Assembly (NCBI RefSeq): GCF_000719705.1
Contig: NZ_JOHO01000045.1
Location: forward strand, 1 to 54,447
Source: Streptomyces sp. NRRL S-350
Lineage (GTDB): Bacteria > Actinomycetota > Actinomycetes > Streptomycetales > Streptomycetaceae
Direction: 5' to 3'
Length of the DNA: 54,447 bases
Position 1 is the first letter of the stretch; each line of letters opens with the position of its first letter. The position numbers and the translations under genes were made by a program. This document shows, piece by piece, positions 1-7,219 of this stretch. The notes beneath the pieces are model-generated. The model saw only the letters and a list, made by a program, of their open reading frames with translations, was not told the DNA's origin and ran no database searches.

Positions 1-807
1 GGTGTCCGCAGCGGGGGAGGGGGGCGGGGGCGTCGTGGAGAGGACGGCGAGCGTGCGGCGGACCACCTCGCGCAGTTCCTGCGGCGCGACGACGGCGTCC
101 ACCAGGCCGTTCTCGGCGAGCGTCTCGGCCCGCTGGACGTCCGGGGGAAGCTCCACCCCGCGCAGTTCCTCGTACACGCGCGGGCCGAGGAAGCCGAGCC
201 GGGCGCCCGGCTCGGCGAGGACCAGTTGGCCGAGGGTGCCCCAGGAGGCGAAGACCCCGCCCATGGTGGGGTTGCGCAGATAGGTGAGGTAGGGGAGACC
301 GGCGGCGGTGTGGGCCTGGACGGCGGCGGTGATGCGCAGCATGCAGAGGAAGGCCGCCGAGCCCTCTTGCATGCGGGTGCCGCCGGAGACCGGCAGTGCG
401 AGCAGCGGCAGCCGCTCGGCGGTGGCGCGCTCCACGGCCCGGGTGATCCGTTCGGCGGTCGCGACGCCGATCGAGCCGCCGAGGAAGCCGAACTCGGAGG
501 CGACGAGTGCGACCGGGCGGCCGCCGACCCGTCCGATGCCGGTGAGGACGGCCTCGTCCGCACCGGTGCGCTCGCGGGCCCGGTCGAGGGCGGCCCGGTA
601 GGCGGTGTCGGCGGGCGGTCCGGGCGGCGGCTCGTCCCAGCTGTGGAAGCTGCCGGGGTCGACCAGCAGGCCGATCAGCTGGTGGGCCGTGAATGCCGTC
701 CGTGGGGTCGGTGCGGCCTGTGTGGTCGGTACGGCTTGTGCGGTCGGGGTGGTCCGTGCGGTCGGCGTGGTCGCCGTCGTGCGCGCGGCGTTCGGGTCCG
801 CAGCCAT
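1..807 (-). CDS. Acyl-CoA carboxylase carboxyltransferase subunit (partial)
   Basis: These are the first 269 residues of a carboxyltransferase of the crotonase superfold; the gene runs off the left edge of the window. Such subunits move a carboxyl group from carboxybiotin to acetyl-CoA or another acyl-CoA in the cytoplasm. After an Ala/Thr/Pro-rich extension (residues 1-40), the core shows GGSIG (110-114), SGGTRMQEG (141-149) and PTMGG (180-184), which form the acyl-CoA/oxyanion site of AccD-type proteins. The Cys4 zinc finger of housekeeping AccD is absent. It may therefore be a secondary carboxyltransferase, possibly a beta-alpha fusion, but the missing C-terminus prevents a decision. The ATG at 807 has no strong ribosome site, so the start is moderately sure. 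Confidence 0.8.
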   Translation of the reverse strand, partial: MAADPNAARTTATTPTARTTPTAQAVPTTQAAPTPRTAFTAHQLIGLLVDPGSFHSWDEPPPGPPADTAYRAALDRARERTGADEAVLTGIGRVGGRPVALVASEFGFLGGSIGVATAERITRAVERATAERLPLLALPVSGGTRMQEGSAAFLCMLRITAAVQAHTAAGLPYLTYLRNPTMGGVFASWGTLGQLVLAEPGARLGFLGPRVYEELRGVELPPDVQRAETLAENGLVDAVVAPQELREVVRRTLAVLSTTPPPPSPAADT

Positions 808-1088
808 GTCCACCCCGTCAGTGCTCGTTCCGGCTCGCCATGATCCGTCACTCTATGCGGCGCGGTCCGGCCGGGGCGAGGGCCCGCAGGGCGGGGTGGG
901 GCGGCTTGGCGCCGGTTCGGAGACGGTCGACCCTTGTGCGGCAACGGCGGTTCGTGGGCGGCGCCGAGTGTGGCGCGGGGGTGCGGCGACGGGGTGGCGC
1001 CGGGAGTCGGGGTACGGACCAAGTCGTCCCAGGTAAAGGGTAGTTACTCGCTGGTTAATACTTGGAAGGAGGGCTTCCGGAGTTGACG
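808..1088. other. Divergent intergenic region, carboxyltransferase / RNase Sa
   Basis: This 281-bp region lies between divergent starts. A small hairpin, GGAAG-gaggg-CTTCC (1064-1078), holds a purine-rich ribosome-site-like stretch in its loop, just before the GGAG (1079-1082) that serves the RNase start. TAATAC at 1055-1060 could be a -10 box for the RNase gene, but I see no good -35. Nothing else was recognised. Confidence 0.4.
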
Positions 1089-1502
1089 GTGTCTCGCCAC
1101 ACTAGGGGCATGACCCGCACTCTACGCGCGTGGAAGTCCCGCGCTGCCGCCGTCACCGCCGTCGCCCTGATGACCCTCGCGCCCCTCGCCGTCGCCACCG
1201 AGGCGCACGCCGAGGTGAGCGGCACGGTGTGCCTCTCCGCGCTCCCGTCGGAGGCCACCGACACCCTCGACCTGATCGCCTCGGACGGGCCGTTCCCCTA
1301 CTCCCAGGACGGCGTGGTCTTCCAGAACAGAGAGCACGTGCTGCCCAGCGAGCCCTCCGGGTACTACCACGAGTACACCGTCATCACCCCGGGCTCCCCG
1401 ACCCGCGGTGCCCGTCGGATCGTGACCGGCGAGGGCGCCCAGGAGGACTACTACACCGGCGACCACTACGCCACGTTCTCCCTGGTCGACCAGACCTGCT
1501 GA
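1089..1502 (+). CDS. rnaSA: Secreted guanyl-specific ribonuclease Sa
   Basis: This is an extracellular endoribonuclease that cuts RNA 3' of guanosine through a 2',3'-cyclic phosphate. The product has a Sec-type signal peptide: a basic start, a hydrophobic stretch AAAVTAVALMTLAPLAVA, and cleavage after AHA. The mature part, starting EVSGTVC, is exactly 96 residues like RNase Sa. Cys7 and Cys96 (disulfide) and the catalytic Glu54, Arg69 and His85 fall at the same numbers. The GTG at 1089 was chosen because GGAG lies 6 nt upstream; an in-frame ATG at 1110 would also give a workable signal peptide. The gene stands alone, with a terminator hairpin downstream. No barstar-like inhibitor gene was seen in the window. 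Confidence 0.95.
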   Translation: MSRHTRGMTRTLRAWKSRAAAVTAVALMTLAPLAVATEAHAEVSGTVCLSALPSEATDTLDLIASDGPFPYSQDGVVFQNREHVLPSEPSGYYHEYTVITPGSPTRGARRIVTGEGAQEDYYTGDHYATFSLVDQTC

Positions 1503-1532
1503 CCCTGACCCCCGTCCCTTCCGACACGACGA

Positions 1533-1561
1533 CGGCCCCGGCGCGCATCCCGCCGGGGCCG
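1533..1561 (+). terminator. Terminator after RNase Sa
   Basis: A GC-rich hairpin, GGCCCCGGC with GCCGGGGCC, sits 30 bp past the RNase stop and before the TetR gene. It has no T-tract, as is usual in actinobacteria. Confidence 0.7.
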
Positions 1562-1631
1562 CCGCACACCCCGGCGGGGGCAGCCGAGTCGTGCGCCGCC
1601 GCCCGTCCGCCCGCTTGCTAGGGTCGGAGAC

Positions 1632-2342
1632 ATGGCACCGAGCAGCGCGAACCCCCCGGGGCGGCTCCGGCGAGACGCGCAGCGCAACCGGGAACTGCTG
1701 CTCGCCGCCGCCCGCGACATGTTCTCCCGGCACGGCCTGGACGTGCCGCTGGACCAGATCGCCAAGGAGGCCGGCGTCGGCAACGCCACCCTCTACCGGC
1801 ACTTCCCGACCCGCGAGGCGCTGATCGGCGAGGTGTTCGCGGACGCCGGGGCCGGCGTCGCCGCGGCCGGTGCGGACGCTCTCGCCGCCGAGGACGCGTG
1901 GACCGGCCTCGAAGGGTACTTCGGGCGGATCTTCGAACTCGTCGCCGCCGACCGGGGCATCAACGACCTGGTCACCCAGGCCATCCCGACCATCCCCGGC
2001 ATGATCGAGATCAGTCGCCGGCACGCCGCCACCGTCGGCGTCCTCATCGCCCGCGCCCAGGAGCAGGGCACCATGCGCCGCGACGTGGTGACCATGGACC
2101 TGCTGTTCCTCCTGGGCCCGCTCTGCCGCGCCCTGCCCGCCACCACCGAGCTGCGTCCCGACCTCTGGCGCCGCTACCTCGCCCTCCTCCTGGACGGTTT
2201 CCGCGTGCCGGCCGCCCACCCGCTGCCGGTTCCGCCGATCGGCGAGGAGCACCTCGACCGGATGTTCGCGGACCTCTGGGAGGCGCAGGCGCCCGAGGCG
2301 CCGCAGGCCGCCGGGGCGCTGCCGACGCCCGGAACGCCGTAG
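1632..2342 (+). CDS. TetR/AcrR family transcriptional regulator
   Basis: A 236-residue one-component repressor. The N-terminal helix-turn-helix (about residues 22-70) has the family pattern: LLLAAARDMFSRHG, then the recognition helix region VGNATLYRHFPTREAL. A ligand-binding helical domain follows. TAGGGT at 1619-1624 ends seven bases before the ATG, the usual spacing for a leaderless transcript, and no proper ribosome site is present. The neighbours are a convergent alpha/beta hydrolase and the upstream RNase. The target is unknown; autoregulation or control of the hydrolase is possible. Confidence 0.9.
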   Translation: MAPSSANPPGRLRRDAQRNRELLLAAARDMFSRHGLDVPLDQIAKEAGVGNATLYRHFPTREALIGEVFADAGAGVAAAGADALAAEDAWTGLEGYFGRIFELVAADRGINDLVTQAIPTIPGMIEISRRHAATVGVLIARAQEQGTMRRDVVTMDLLFLLGPLCRALPATTELRPDLWRRYLALLLDGFRVPAAHPLPVPPIGEEHLDRMFADLWEAQAPEAPQAAGALPTPGTP

Positions 2343-2438
2343 GGCGCAGGGGAGTTGCGGGCATCGCAGGCGCCGGAGGCCGGACGGCCGGTCGCCGCGG
2401 CGTCATGGACGCGTGCGGAACACCGGGCGCCCGCCGCG

Positions 2439-3194
2439 TCAGGGCCCGGTCGGCCCGGTCAGCCCGGTTGGCCCGGTCAGCCCGGCCGCCTCGGCGAGGA
2501 CGGCGGCGGTCCGGCGGCCGGCCGCCAGGGTGTCGGCTGCCGTGGCGGGCAGGCAGCGTCGGGCTCCGGGGTCGAAGACGGTCATCACCACACCCGCGTG
2601 GTCGGTGGGGAGTTCGACGTGACGCACCGCCGACATCCGCTTCGTGAGGGCCGCGCTCAGCCGGCGAGTGTGCTCGACGTCCACGACCTCGTCCGCCGTG
2701 CCGTGGACCAGCCAGAGCGGCACGGGTGAGGGGCCTGCGGCCAGGTGGTCGAGCGGGGCGTCGCCGGTGGTGACGGCCGGGTCGGCGTAGTGGGAGGCGA
2801 TGCCGACGGCGGCGGTGGGCCGTAGTTCGGCGGAGGTGTCCGGGTGGGTGGCCACGGCGACGGCCTCCCGGCCGCCCATCGACCAGCCGGCCAGGACGAA
2901 GCGCGTCGGATCCCCGCCGTACCCGGCGGCGATGCGGCGTGCCTGGGCCAGCGACGCGAGCAGTTCGGCGCGGCCGCCGCCACCTCGGTCGACGCTCCAG
3001 TCCGGGACGAGCACCAGCAGTCCGAGCCCGGCGGCCTCCCGGGCCAGCGGCCGCAGCACGTCCCGTTCGTCGGGGCCGCTGCCGTGCCAGAGCAGGACGA
3101 CCGGGGCGGGCTCGGTGGAGGCGGAGGCGGGGCGGTGGACGTCCAGCAATCGGCCGTCCGCGTACGGAACGACGTCGGGCGGAGCGCTCGTCAT
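2439..3194 (-). CDS. Alpha/beta hydrolase (dienelactone hydrolase/esterase-like)
   Basis: A 251-residue cytoplasmic alpha/beta hydrolase, probably an esterase or peptidase-like enzyme of unknown substrate. Seen are the oxyanion motif LLWHGSG, the nucleophile elbow GWSMGG, an acidic residue in HGTADEVVD, and a late His in PTDHAG, completing a Ser-Asp-His triad. The ATG at 3194 was preferred over one at 3227 because GGAGG lies about 10 nt upstream of it. The C-terminus ends in a TGPTGLTGPTGP repeat encoded by short GC-rich DNA repeats, probably a disordered tail. It is divergent from the tRNA-like gene at 3276. Confidence 0.85.
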   Translation of the reverse strand: MTSAPPDVVPYADGRLLDVHRPASASTEPAPVVLLWHGSGPDERDVLRPLAREAAGLGLLVLVPDWSVDRGGGGRAELLASLAQARRIAAGYGGDPTRFVLAGWSMGGREAVAVATHPDTSAELRPTAAVGIASHYADPAVTTGDAPLDHLAAGPSPVPLWLVHGTADEVVDVEHTRRLSAALTKRMSAVRHVELPTDHAGVVMTVFDPGARRCLPATAADTLAAGRRTAAVLAEAAGLTGPTGLTGPTGP

Positions 3195-3235
3195 GCGGGG
3201 TTCGCCTCCGATTCGGTGACTGATCACTGAACTGG

Positions 3236-3275
3236 TACTGTACTTCTCGTCGCGAGGGAGACGATCTCTCGTCAG
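3236..3275 (+). promoter_or_regulatory. Promoter and leader hairpin of tRNA-like gene, copy 1
   Basis: TACTGT (3236-3241) is a -10 box followed by CTTCTCGTCG, both matched at copy 2 (TATTGT, then CTTCTCGTCG). The -35 region is weak. Transcription would start near 3248, giving a leader of about 28 nt. Within it CGAGGGA pairs with TCTCTCG around loop GACGA, just before the mature 5' end. The matching layout at both copies is the main support. Confidence 0.55.
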
Positions 3276-3348
3276 GCGTCAGCGGTGCTACCAGAGCACG
3301 TCCTACTTTCAGTAGGAAGAGTCCGTGCGACCCGGGCCTGGCGCTCCA
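3276..3348 (+). tRNA. Noncanonical tRNA-like gene, anticodon UUC (Glu), copy 1
   Basis: These 73 nt fold as a full cloverleaf. Acceptor GCGTCAG pairs with CTGGCGC (one G-U), then T73 and an encoded CCA. The D stem is GTGC/GCAC with a 7-nt loop TACCAGA. The anticodon stem is TCCTA/TAGGA with loop CTTTCAG (anticodon 3308-3310). The variable region is only AGA. The T stem is GTCCG/CGGGC with loop TGCGACC. Conserved G10-C25, Y11-R24, U33, A37, G53-C61, C56, R57 and A58 are present. U8, A14, G18-G19 and U55 are missing, so the normal D/T-loop elbow cannot form. It has its own promoter and terminator. It could be a specialised tRNA, a regulatory tRNA mimic or a decaying gene; the conserved second copy argues against decay. 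Confidence 0.7.
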
Positions 3349-3355
3349 CTGTCGG

Positions 3356-3391
3356 ACGGGGTCCGGTGCCTTCAAGGGCGCCGGACCCCGT
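3356..3391 (+). terminator. Bidirectional terminator after tRNA-like copy 1
   Basis: A strong hairpin, ACGGGGTCCGG with CCGGACCCCGT around a small loop, lies 8 nt past the CCA. It also ends 6 bp from the stop of the convergent aldo-keto reductase, so it can serve both directions. Confidence 0.7.
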
Positions 3392-3396
3392 TCGCG

Positions 3397-4308
3397 TCAG
3401 GCGAGGCGGGCCATTTCGTCCCTGCTGAGCACCAACTCCGCTGCGGCGGCGGAGTCCCGGATGGTCTCGGGGCGGCTGGAGCCGGGGATCGGGATGGTCA
3501 CCGGCGACGCTGCCAGCAGCCAGGCGAGGGCGACGCGCTGCGGGCTGACTCCACGCTCGGCGGCGATCGCGGCGAACTCCACGCCCGCCCCGCCGAGTTC
3601 GGCGGAGCGGCCGATGCCGCCGAGGGGGCTCCAGGGCAGGAAGGCCAGGCCGAGCTCCGTGCACAGGTCCAGCACGGGCTGGTGCGTGCGGACGGCGGGG
3701 GAGTACTCGTTCTGCACCGAGACCAGGGCCTCGCCGAGGATCTCCCGGGCGAGGCGGACCTGCGCCACATCGACGTTGGAGATGCCGGCTGCGCGGATCT
3801 TGCCCTCCTCGTACAGCTCCCGGATCGCCCCGAGCGAGTCGGCGTACGGGACGTCACGGTCCGGGTGGTGCTGCTGGTAGAGGCCGATCGCCTCGACGCC
3901 GAGCCGGCGCAGCGAGCCCTCGCAGGCGCGCTTGAGGTGGGCCGGATCGCCGTTGACGGTCCAGGAGCCGTCGCCGGGGCGGCCGCGGCCGCCCTTGGTC
4001 GCGACCAGGACGCGGTCGGCATCCGGGCCGTAGGAGGCGAGCGCCCGGGCGATCAGCTCCTCGTTGTGGCCGTACTCGTCGGCGTGCCAGTGGTAGGAGT
4101 CGGCGGTGTCGATCAGGGTGATGCCCGCGTCGAGGGCGGCGTGGACGGTGGCGACGGCGCGGTCGGCGTCCGGTCGGCCTTCGACGGACAGCGGCATCGC
4201 GCCGAGGCCGATGGGGCTGGTCCGGACGGTGCCGAGGCGGCGGGTCGTCGAGGCGGTGGGGCTGTCGGTGCCGGTCGTGAGGGTGGGGCTGTCGGTGCGG
4301 GTGGTCAT
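3397..4308 (-). CDS. Aldo/keto reductase
   Basis: A 303-residue NADPH-dependent oxidoreductase that reduces aldehydes or ketones. After a Thr/Ser-rich N-terminus come GLGAMPLSVEG, the DTADSYHW segment with the catalytic Asp and Tyr, VATKGG with the catalytic Lys, QQHHPD with the active-site His, and a C-terminal IPIPGSSRPETI cofactor-binding segment. The start ATG (4308) overlaps the stop of the epimerase upstream as ATGA, and GGAG precedes it, so the two are translationally coupled. The pair probably acts on the same small-molecule substrate, which cannot be told from sequence. The Lrp-type gene upstream is the likely regulator. Confidence 0.92.
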   Translation of the reverse strand: MTTRTDSPTLTTGTDSPTASTTRRLGTVRTSPIGLGAMPLSVEGRPDADRAVATVHAALDAGITLIDTADSYHWHADEYGHNEELIARALASYGPDADRVLVATKGGRGRPGDGSWTVNGDPAHLKRACEGSLRRLGVEAIGLYQQHHPDRDVPYADSLGAIRELYEEGKIRAAGISNVDVAQVRLAREILGEALVSVQNEYSPAVRTHQPVLDLCTELGLAFLPWSPLGGIGRSAELGGAGVEFAAIAAERGVSPQRVALAWLLAASPVTIPIPGSSRPETIRDSAAAAELVLSRDEMARLA

Positions 4309-5303
4309 GCGGGGAGCTCCTGTCCACGGGAGGCGGCGATCAGGCCGGGCAGCCAGTCGAGGGTGTGCGTGAGAGGGTGGCCGAGCTGCTGCGCCCGGGA
4401 GTTGTCCATGCCGTAGTAGCGGTCGAAGGAGAACGGCGAGGCCTGCTGCCCCGGCTCCGGCGCCGCCGTGCGGTAGGGGCGGCCGGCTGCGATCAGCTCG
4501 CAGAGGTCGGTGGCGGTCAGCTCGCCGTGCGAGGCCAGGTTGACCGGGCCGGTGAACTCCTCGCCGGCGGCCCAGGCGAGGAAGGCGGCGGCCTCGGCTT
4601 CGTGGGTGTAGGAGGAGGGCCGGTTCTCCGGGTGGACCAGGACGGGCTGCCCCGCGGCGATCCGTTCGGCGTAGTGGGCCAGCCGCCCGGTGAAGTCGGC
4701 GGCGCCCAGGACGTGGCCGAGCCGGACGGAGGTGAACGGGAAGGCCGCGGCGCGGGTGAACACCGCCTCCGCCTGGCGTTTGCCCTCGCCGTACGACACC
4801 TCGGTGAACGCCGCGTCCTCCCACGGGAGTTCGAGTCGCACCGGCCACCGGGACGGATCGACGGCGGATTCGGCGAGCGGACGGCCCGTCGGGCGCGGCT
4901 CGCCGGCGGTCCCTTCGCCGACGGCCGTTTCGATGGCGGCCGTTTCGCCTGCGGCCGTTTCGCCCGCGACCCTTTCGCAGGCGGGGGCTCCGCCGGTGTC
5001 GTAGACCTCGATGGTGGAGGTCATCAGATAGCGGCCGGTCCGCCCGGCGAAGGCGCGGACGGCGAGTGCGGCCTGCCGTGGGGTGTAGCAGACCTGGTCG
5101 ACCACCGCGTCGAAGTCCCGTCCGGCCAGGGCGGTGGTCAGCGCCGTCTCGTCCGCACGGTCGGCGACGAGCCGGGTGACACCCGGCGGAGGGGGCGCCG
5201 ATCCCCGGTTGAGCACGCTGACCCGTACTCCGGAGTCGCGCAGCCGGGTGACCAACTGTCGTCCGAAGTACCGGTTTCCCCCGATCACGAGCACGTTTTC
5301 CAT
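4305..5303 (-). CDS. NAD-dependent epimerase/dehydratase-like protein
   Basis: A 332-residue protein of the extended SDR (atypical) fold. The dinucleotide-binding motif is VIGGNRYFGRQL at residues 5-16, followed by VSVLNRGSAPPPPGV. SYGEGKRQAE resembles the active-site YxxxK. An unusual insertion around residues 113-137 repeats ETAxGETA-type units, coded by imperfect DNA repeats. Proteins of this type are often annotated as reductases. The ATG at 5303 has no ribosome site and may be leaderless. The gene is divergent from an Lrp-type regulator with only 45 bp between starts, and is coupled to the aldo/keto reductase. Confidence 0.85.
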   Translation of the reverse strand: MENVLVIGGNRYFGRQLVTRLRDSGVRVSVLNRGSAPPPPGVTRLVADRADETALTTALAGRDFDAVVDQVCYTPRQAALAVRAFAGRTGRYLMTSTIEVYDTGGAPACERVAGETAAGETAAIETAVGEGTAGEPRPTGRPLAESAVDPSRWPVRLELPWEDAAFTEVSYGEGKRQAEAVFTRAAAFPFTSVRLGHVLGAADFTGRLAHYAERIAAGQPVLVHPENRPSSYTHEAEAAAFLAWAAGEEFTGPVNLASHGELTATDLCELIAAGRPYRTAAPEPGQQASPFSFDRYYGMDNSRAQQLGHPLTHTLDWLPGLIAASRGQELPA

Positions 5304-5348
5304 GGTCACAAGTGTTATGGTGCGGCGCGGTTCGATGAAGGGGTGATT

Positions 5349-5885
5349 GTGGGAGTTCAGGCGCTGCGACCGAAAGACCAACGGCAGTCCGGCGGTTCGG
5401 CCGACGATTCCTCGGCGGCCTCCCGTGGCGGCTTCGGCGGCCTGGACACGGTCGATCTGCGGCTGCTGGAACTGCTCCAGTGCGAGGGCCGGATCACGCT
5501 CAGCGAACTGGGCCGACGGGTGAACCTCAGCCCGGCCGCGGTCGGCGAGCGGGTGCGGCGGCTGGAGGCGAGCGGCACGATCACCGGCTACGCGGCGCAG
5601 GTCGCGCCCGAGCGGCTGGGGTACGGCATCCGGGCGTTCGTCCGGGTCTCGCCGCACGCCCGGACGACGGTGAAGTACCTGCGCAGTCAGGACCTGCTGC
5701 ACCGGCCCGAGGTGCTGGAGGTGCACCACGTGATCGGCGAGGACTGCTGGGTGTTCAAGGTCGCGGCCCGGGACACCACGCACCTGGAGGAACTGATCGA
5801 GGCGATCGCGGTGCTCGGCCGGACGACGACCTCGGTGATCCTCTCCTCGCCGGTGGAGCAGCGGGTGCTGCTGCCGTCGGACTGA
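5349..5885 (+). CDS. Lrp/AsnC family transcriptional regulator
   Basis: A 178-residue feast/famine regulator. A Ser/Gly-rich N-terminus is followed by an AsnC-type winged helix (VDLRLLELLQCEGRITLSEL, then LSPAAVGERVRRLEASGTI) and an RAM ligand-binding domain with HHVIGEDCWVFKVAARDTTHLEEL. The GTG at 5349 was chosen because AAGGGG lies 5 nt upstream; a GTG at 5343 is possible. It is divergent from the epimerase-reductase pair and probably controls it, perhaps sensing an amino acid. The 45-bp gap holds both promoters, including TATGGT at 5316-5321 on this strand. Confidence 0.9.
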   Translation: MGVQALRPKDQRQSGGSADDSSAASRGGFGGLDTVDLRLLELLQCEGRITLSELGRRVNLSPAAVGERVRRLEASGTITGYAAQVAPERLGYGIRAFVRVSPHARTTVKYLRSQDLLHRPEVLEVHHVIGEDCWVFKVAARDTTHLEELIEAIAVLGRTTTSVILSSPVEQRVLLPSD

Positions 5886-5887
5886 TC

Positions 5888-5928
5888 GGACTCGGGCCGC
5901 GCCACTGCTCGTGGCGCGGCCCGAGTCC
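5888..5928. terminator. Bidirectional terminator between lrp-type gene and sigma factor
   Basis: A perfect 18-bp inverted repeat (5888-5905 with 5911-5928) around the loop TGCTC separates two convergent genes. Confidence 0.85.
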
Positions 5929-5960
5929 GGGGCCCGGCTCGGCAGTCGTCCGGGGCCGAC

Positions 5961-6854
5961 TCAGCAGTCGTCGTGCAACAGGCCGGCGCGCAGCGTCGCC
6001 AGGGCGCGGGTCAGCAGACGCGACACGTGCATCTGGGAGATCCCGAGCCGCTGTCCGATCTGCGCCTGCGTCAGTTCCTCCCCGAACCGCAGGGAGATGA
6101 TCGTACGGTCGCGCTCCGGCAGGGCCGCGAGGAGCGGCTTGAGGGCGTGCAGGTCCTCGAAGCGGGTGAGGCGCGTGTCGTCGAAGCCGAGCCGACGGAC
6201 CAGGGTGCTGTCGGGCGAGTCGGCTTCGAGCTGCATGTCCAGCGAACCGGCGGTGTAGGCCTTGCTGGCGGTGAGCCCCTCGACGACCTCCTCCTCGTCC
6301 ACCTCCAGGCGGGCGGCCAGCTCGGCGACGGTCGGTGCGCGGTCCAGGCTCTGCTCCAGGTCGTCCGCCGCTTTGGTCAGCGCCCCGCGCAGTTCCTGCA
6401 GACGACGCGGGACGTGGACGGCCCACGTGCTGTCGCGGAAGTGCCGCTTGATCTCGCCGATGATCGTGGGCAGGGCGAACGTGGAGAACTCCAGGCCGCG
6501 GTCGGCCTCGAAGCGGTCGATGGCCTTGATCAGGCCGATCGTGCCGACCTGGATGATGTCGTCCATCGACTCCGAGCGCGAGGTGAAGCGCCGCGCCGCG
6601 TACTTGACGAGCGAGACGTTCATCTCGATCAGGGTCGCGCGGACGTAGGAGTACTCGGCGGTACCCTCCTCCAGTCCGCTCAACCGCGTCAGCAGGGCGC
6701 GGGACAGCTCGCGGGCGTCGGCGGGCGCGACGGCGCCGGGATCCTCGATGTGCGGCAGGTCCACCAGCTCGACCCGGGGCGAGGGCGCGGTGTCCGACGA
6801 CGTGGTGTCGCGAACGGGCTGGGACTCGGCCAGCAGAGCACAGGGCTCCGTCAT
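5961..6854 (-). CDS. RNA polymerase sigma factor, SigB/SigF subfamily
   Basis: A 297-residue alternative sigma factor of the stress/sporulation group. Region 2 contains MDDIIQVGTIGLIKAIDRF and EFSTFALPTIIGEIKRHFRD. Region 3 begins VHVPRRLQELR. Region 4 ends with the helix-turn-helix LTQAQIGQRLGISQMHVSRLL. Members are normally held by an RsbW-type kinase/anti-sigma and released by a STAS antagonist. Such genes lie directly upstream (MEDS-STAS, MEDS-HATPase) and 4-7 kb away (rsbQ-rsbP-STAS). GGAAGGA precedes the ATG at 6854. About 85 bp upstream, ATATGTCC occurs twice exactly 10 bp apart (6939-6956), a possible activator site. Which antagonist acts on it is inference. Confidence 0.95.
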   Translation of the reverse strand: MTEPCALLAESQPVRDTTSSDTAPSPRVELVDLPHIEDPGAVAPADARELSRALLTRLSGLEEGTAEYSYVRATLIEMNVSLVKYAARRFTSRSESMDDIIQVGTIGLIKAIDRFEADRGLEFSTFALPTIIGEIKRHFRDSTWAVHVPRRLQELRGALTKAADDLEQSLDRAPTVAELAARLEVDEEEVVEGLTASKAYTAGSLDMQLEADSPDSTLVRRLGFDDTRLTRFEDLHALKPLLAALPERDRTIISLRFGEELTQAQIGQRLGISQMHVSRLLTRALATLRAGLLHDDC

Positions 6855-6938
6855 GACGTTCCTTCCGTCGGGTGTCGTCGTTCGTGTGCCCCTACCCCTA
6901 TCACCGTCGGCGATGCGTCTCAAATCCCAAGCTGACCG

Positions 6939-6956
6939 ATATGTCCACATATGTCC
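6939..6956 (-). promoter_or_regulatory. Paired ATATGTCC direct repeat upstream of sigma factor
   Basis: Two identical 8-mers start 10 bp apart, so both would sit on the same face of the helix. They are AT-richer than the surroundings and lie in the sigma gene's upstream region. Confidence 0.4.
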
Positions 6957-7028
6957 GGACGATCGGCACTCTTCCTCCACCGCAGCGGAGCCGGACCGGC
7001 CCCTGGGCCCCCGCATGCGTGTGGTCCC

Positions 7029-7140
7029 GGTGCCCGTTCCTCGCGCGCCCCCCGTGCCCGTTCCTCGCGGCCCTGACGCCCGTTCCCCGGGGCTTCCGCG
7101 ACGCCCGTTCCCCAGGGGCCCCGACGCCCGTTTCCTCTCG
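7029..7140. repeat. Five imperfect 23-24 bp tandem repeats
   Basis: Units containing CGCCCGTTCC or GTGCCCGTTCC start near 7029, 7053, 7076, 7100 and 7123. They fill the gap between the sigma factor and the divergent MEDS-STAS gene. No coding function is evident; they may space or contain regulatory sites. Confidence 0.65.
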
Positions 7141-7219
7141 TGTCGGAGAGCTCTTGTAGGCTCGAGCCCGCGGCTGCGGACAGGGCGGCCGGGCAGCCCG
7201 AGTCGAGGGGGAGCCGGTG

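Noticed and set aside
3273..3391. A riboswitch controlling the neighbouring hydrolase or reductase
   Set aside because: No known riboswitch core fits, the RNA points away from the hydrolase and converges on the reductase, and the tRNA fold explains the conserved 73 nt better.
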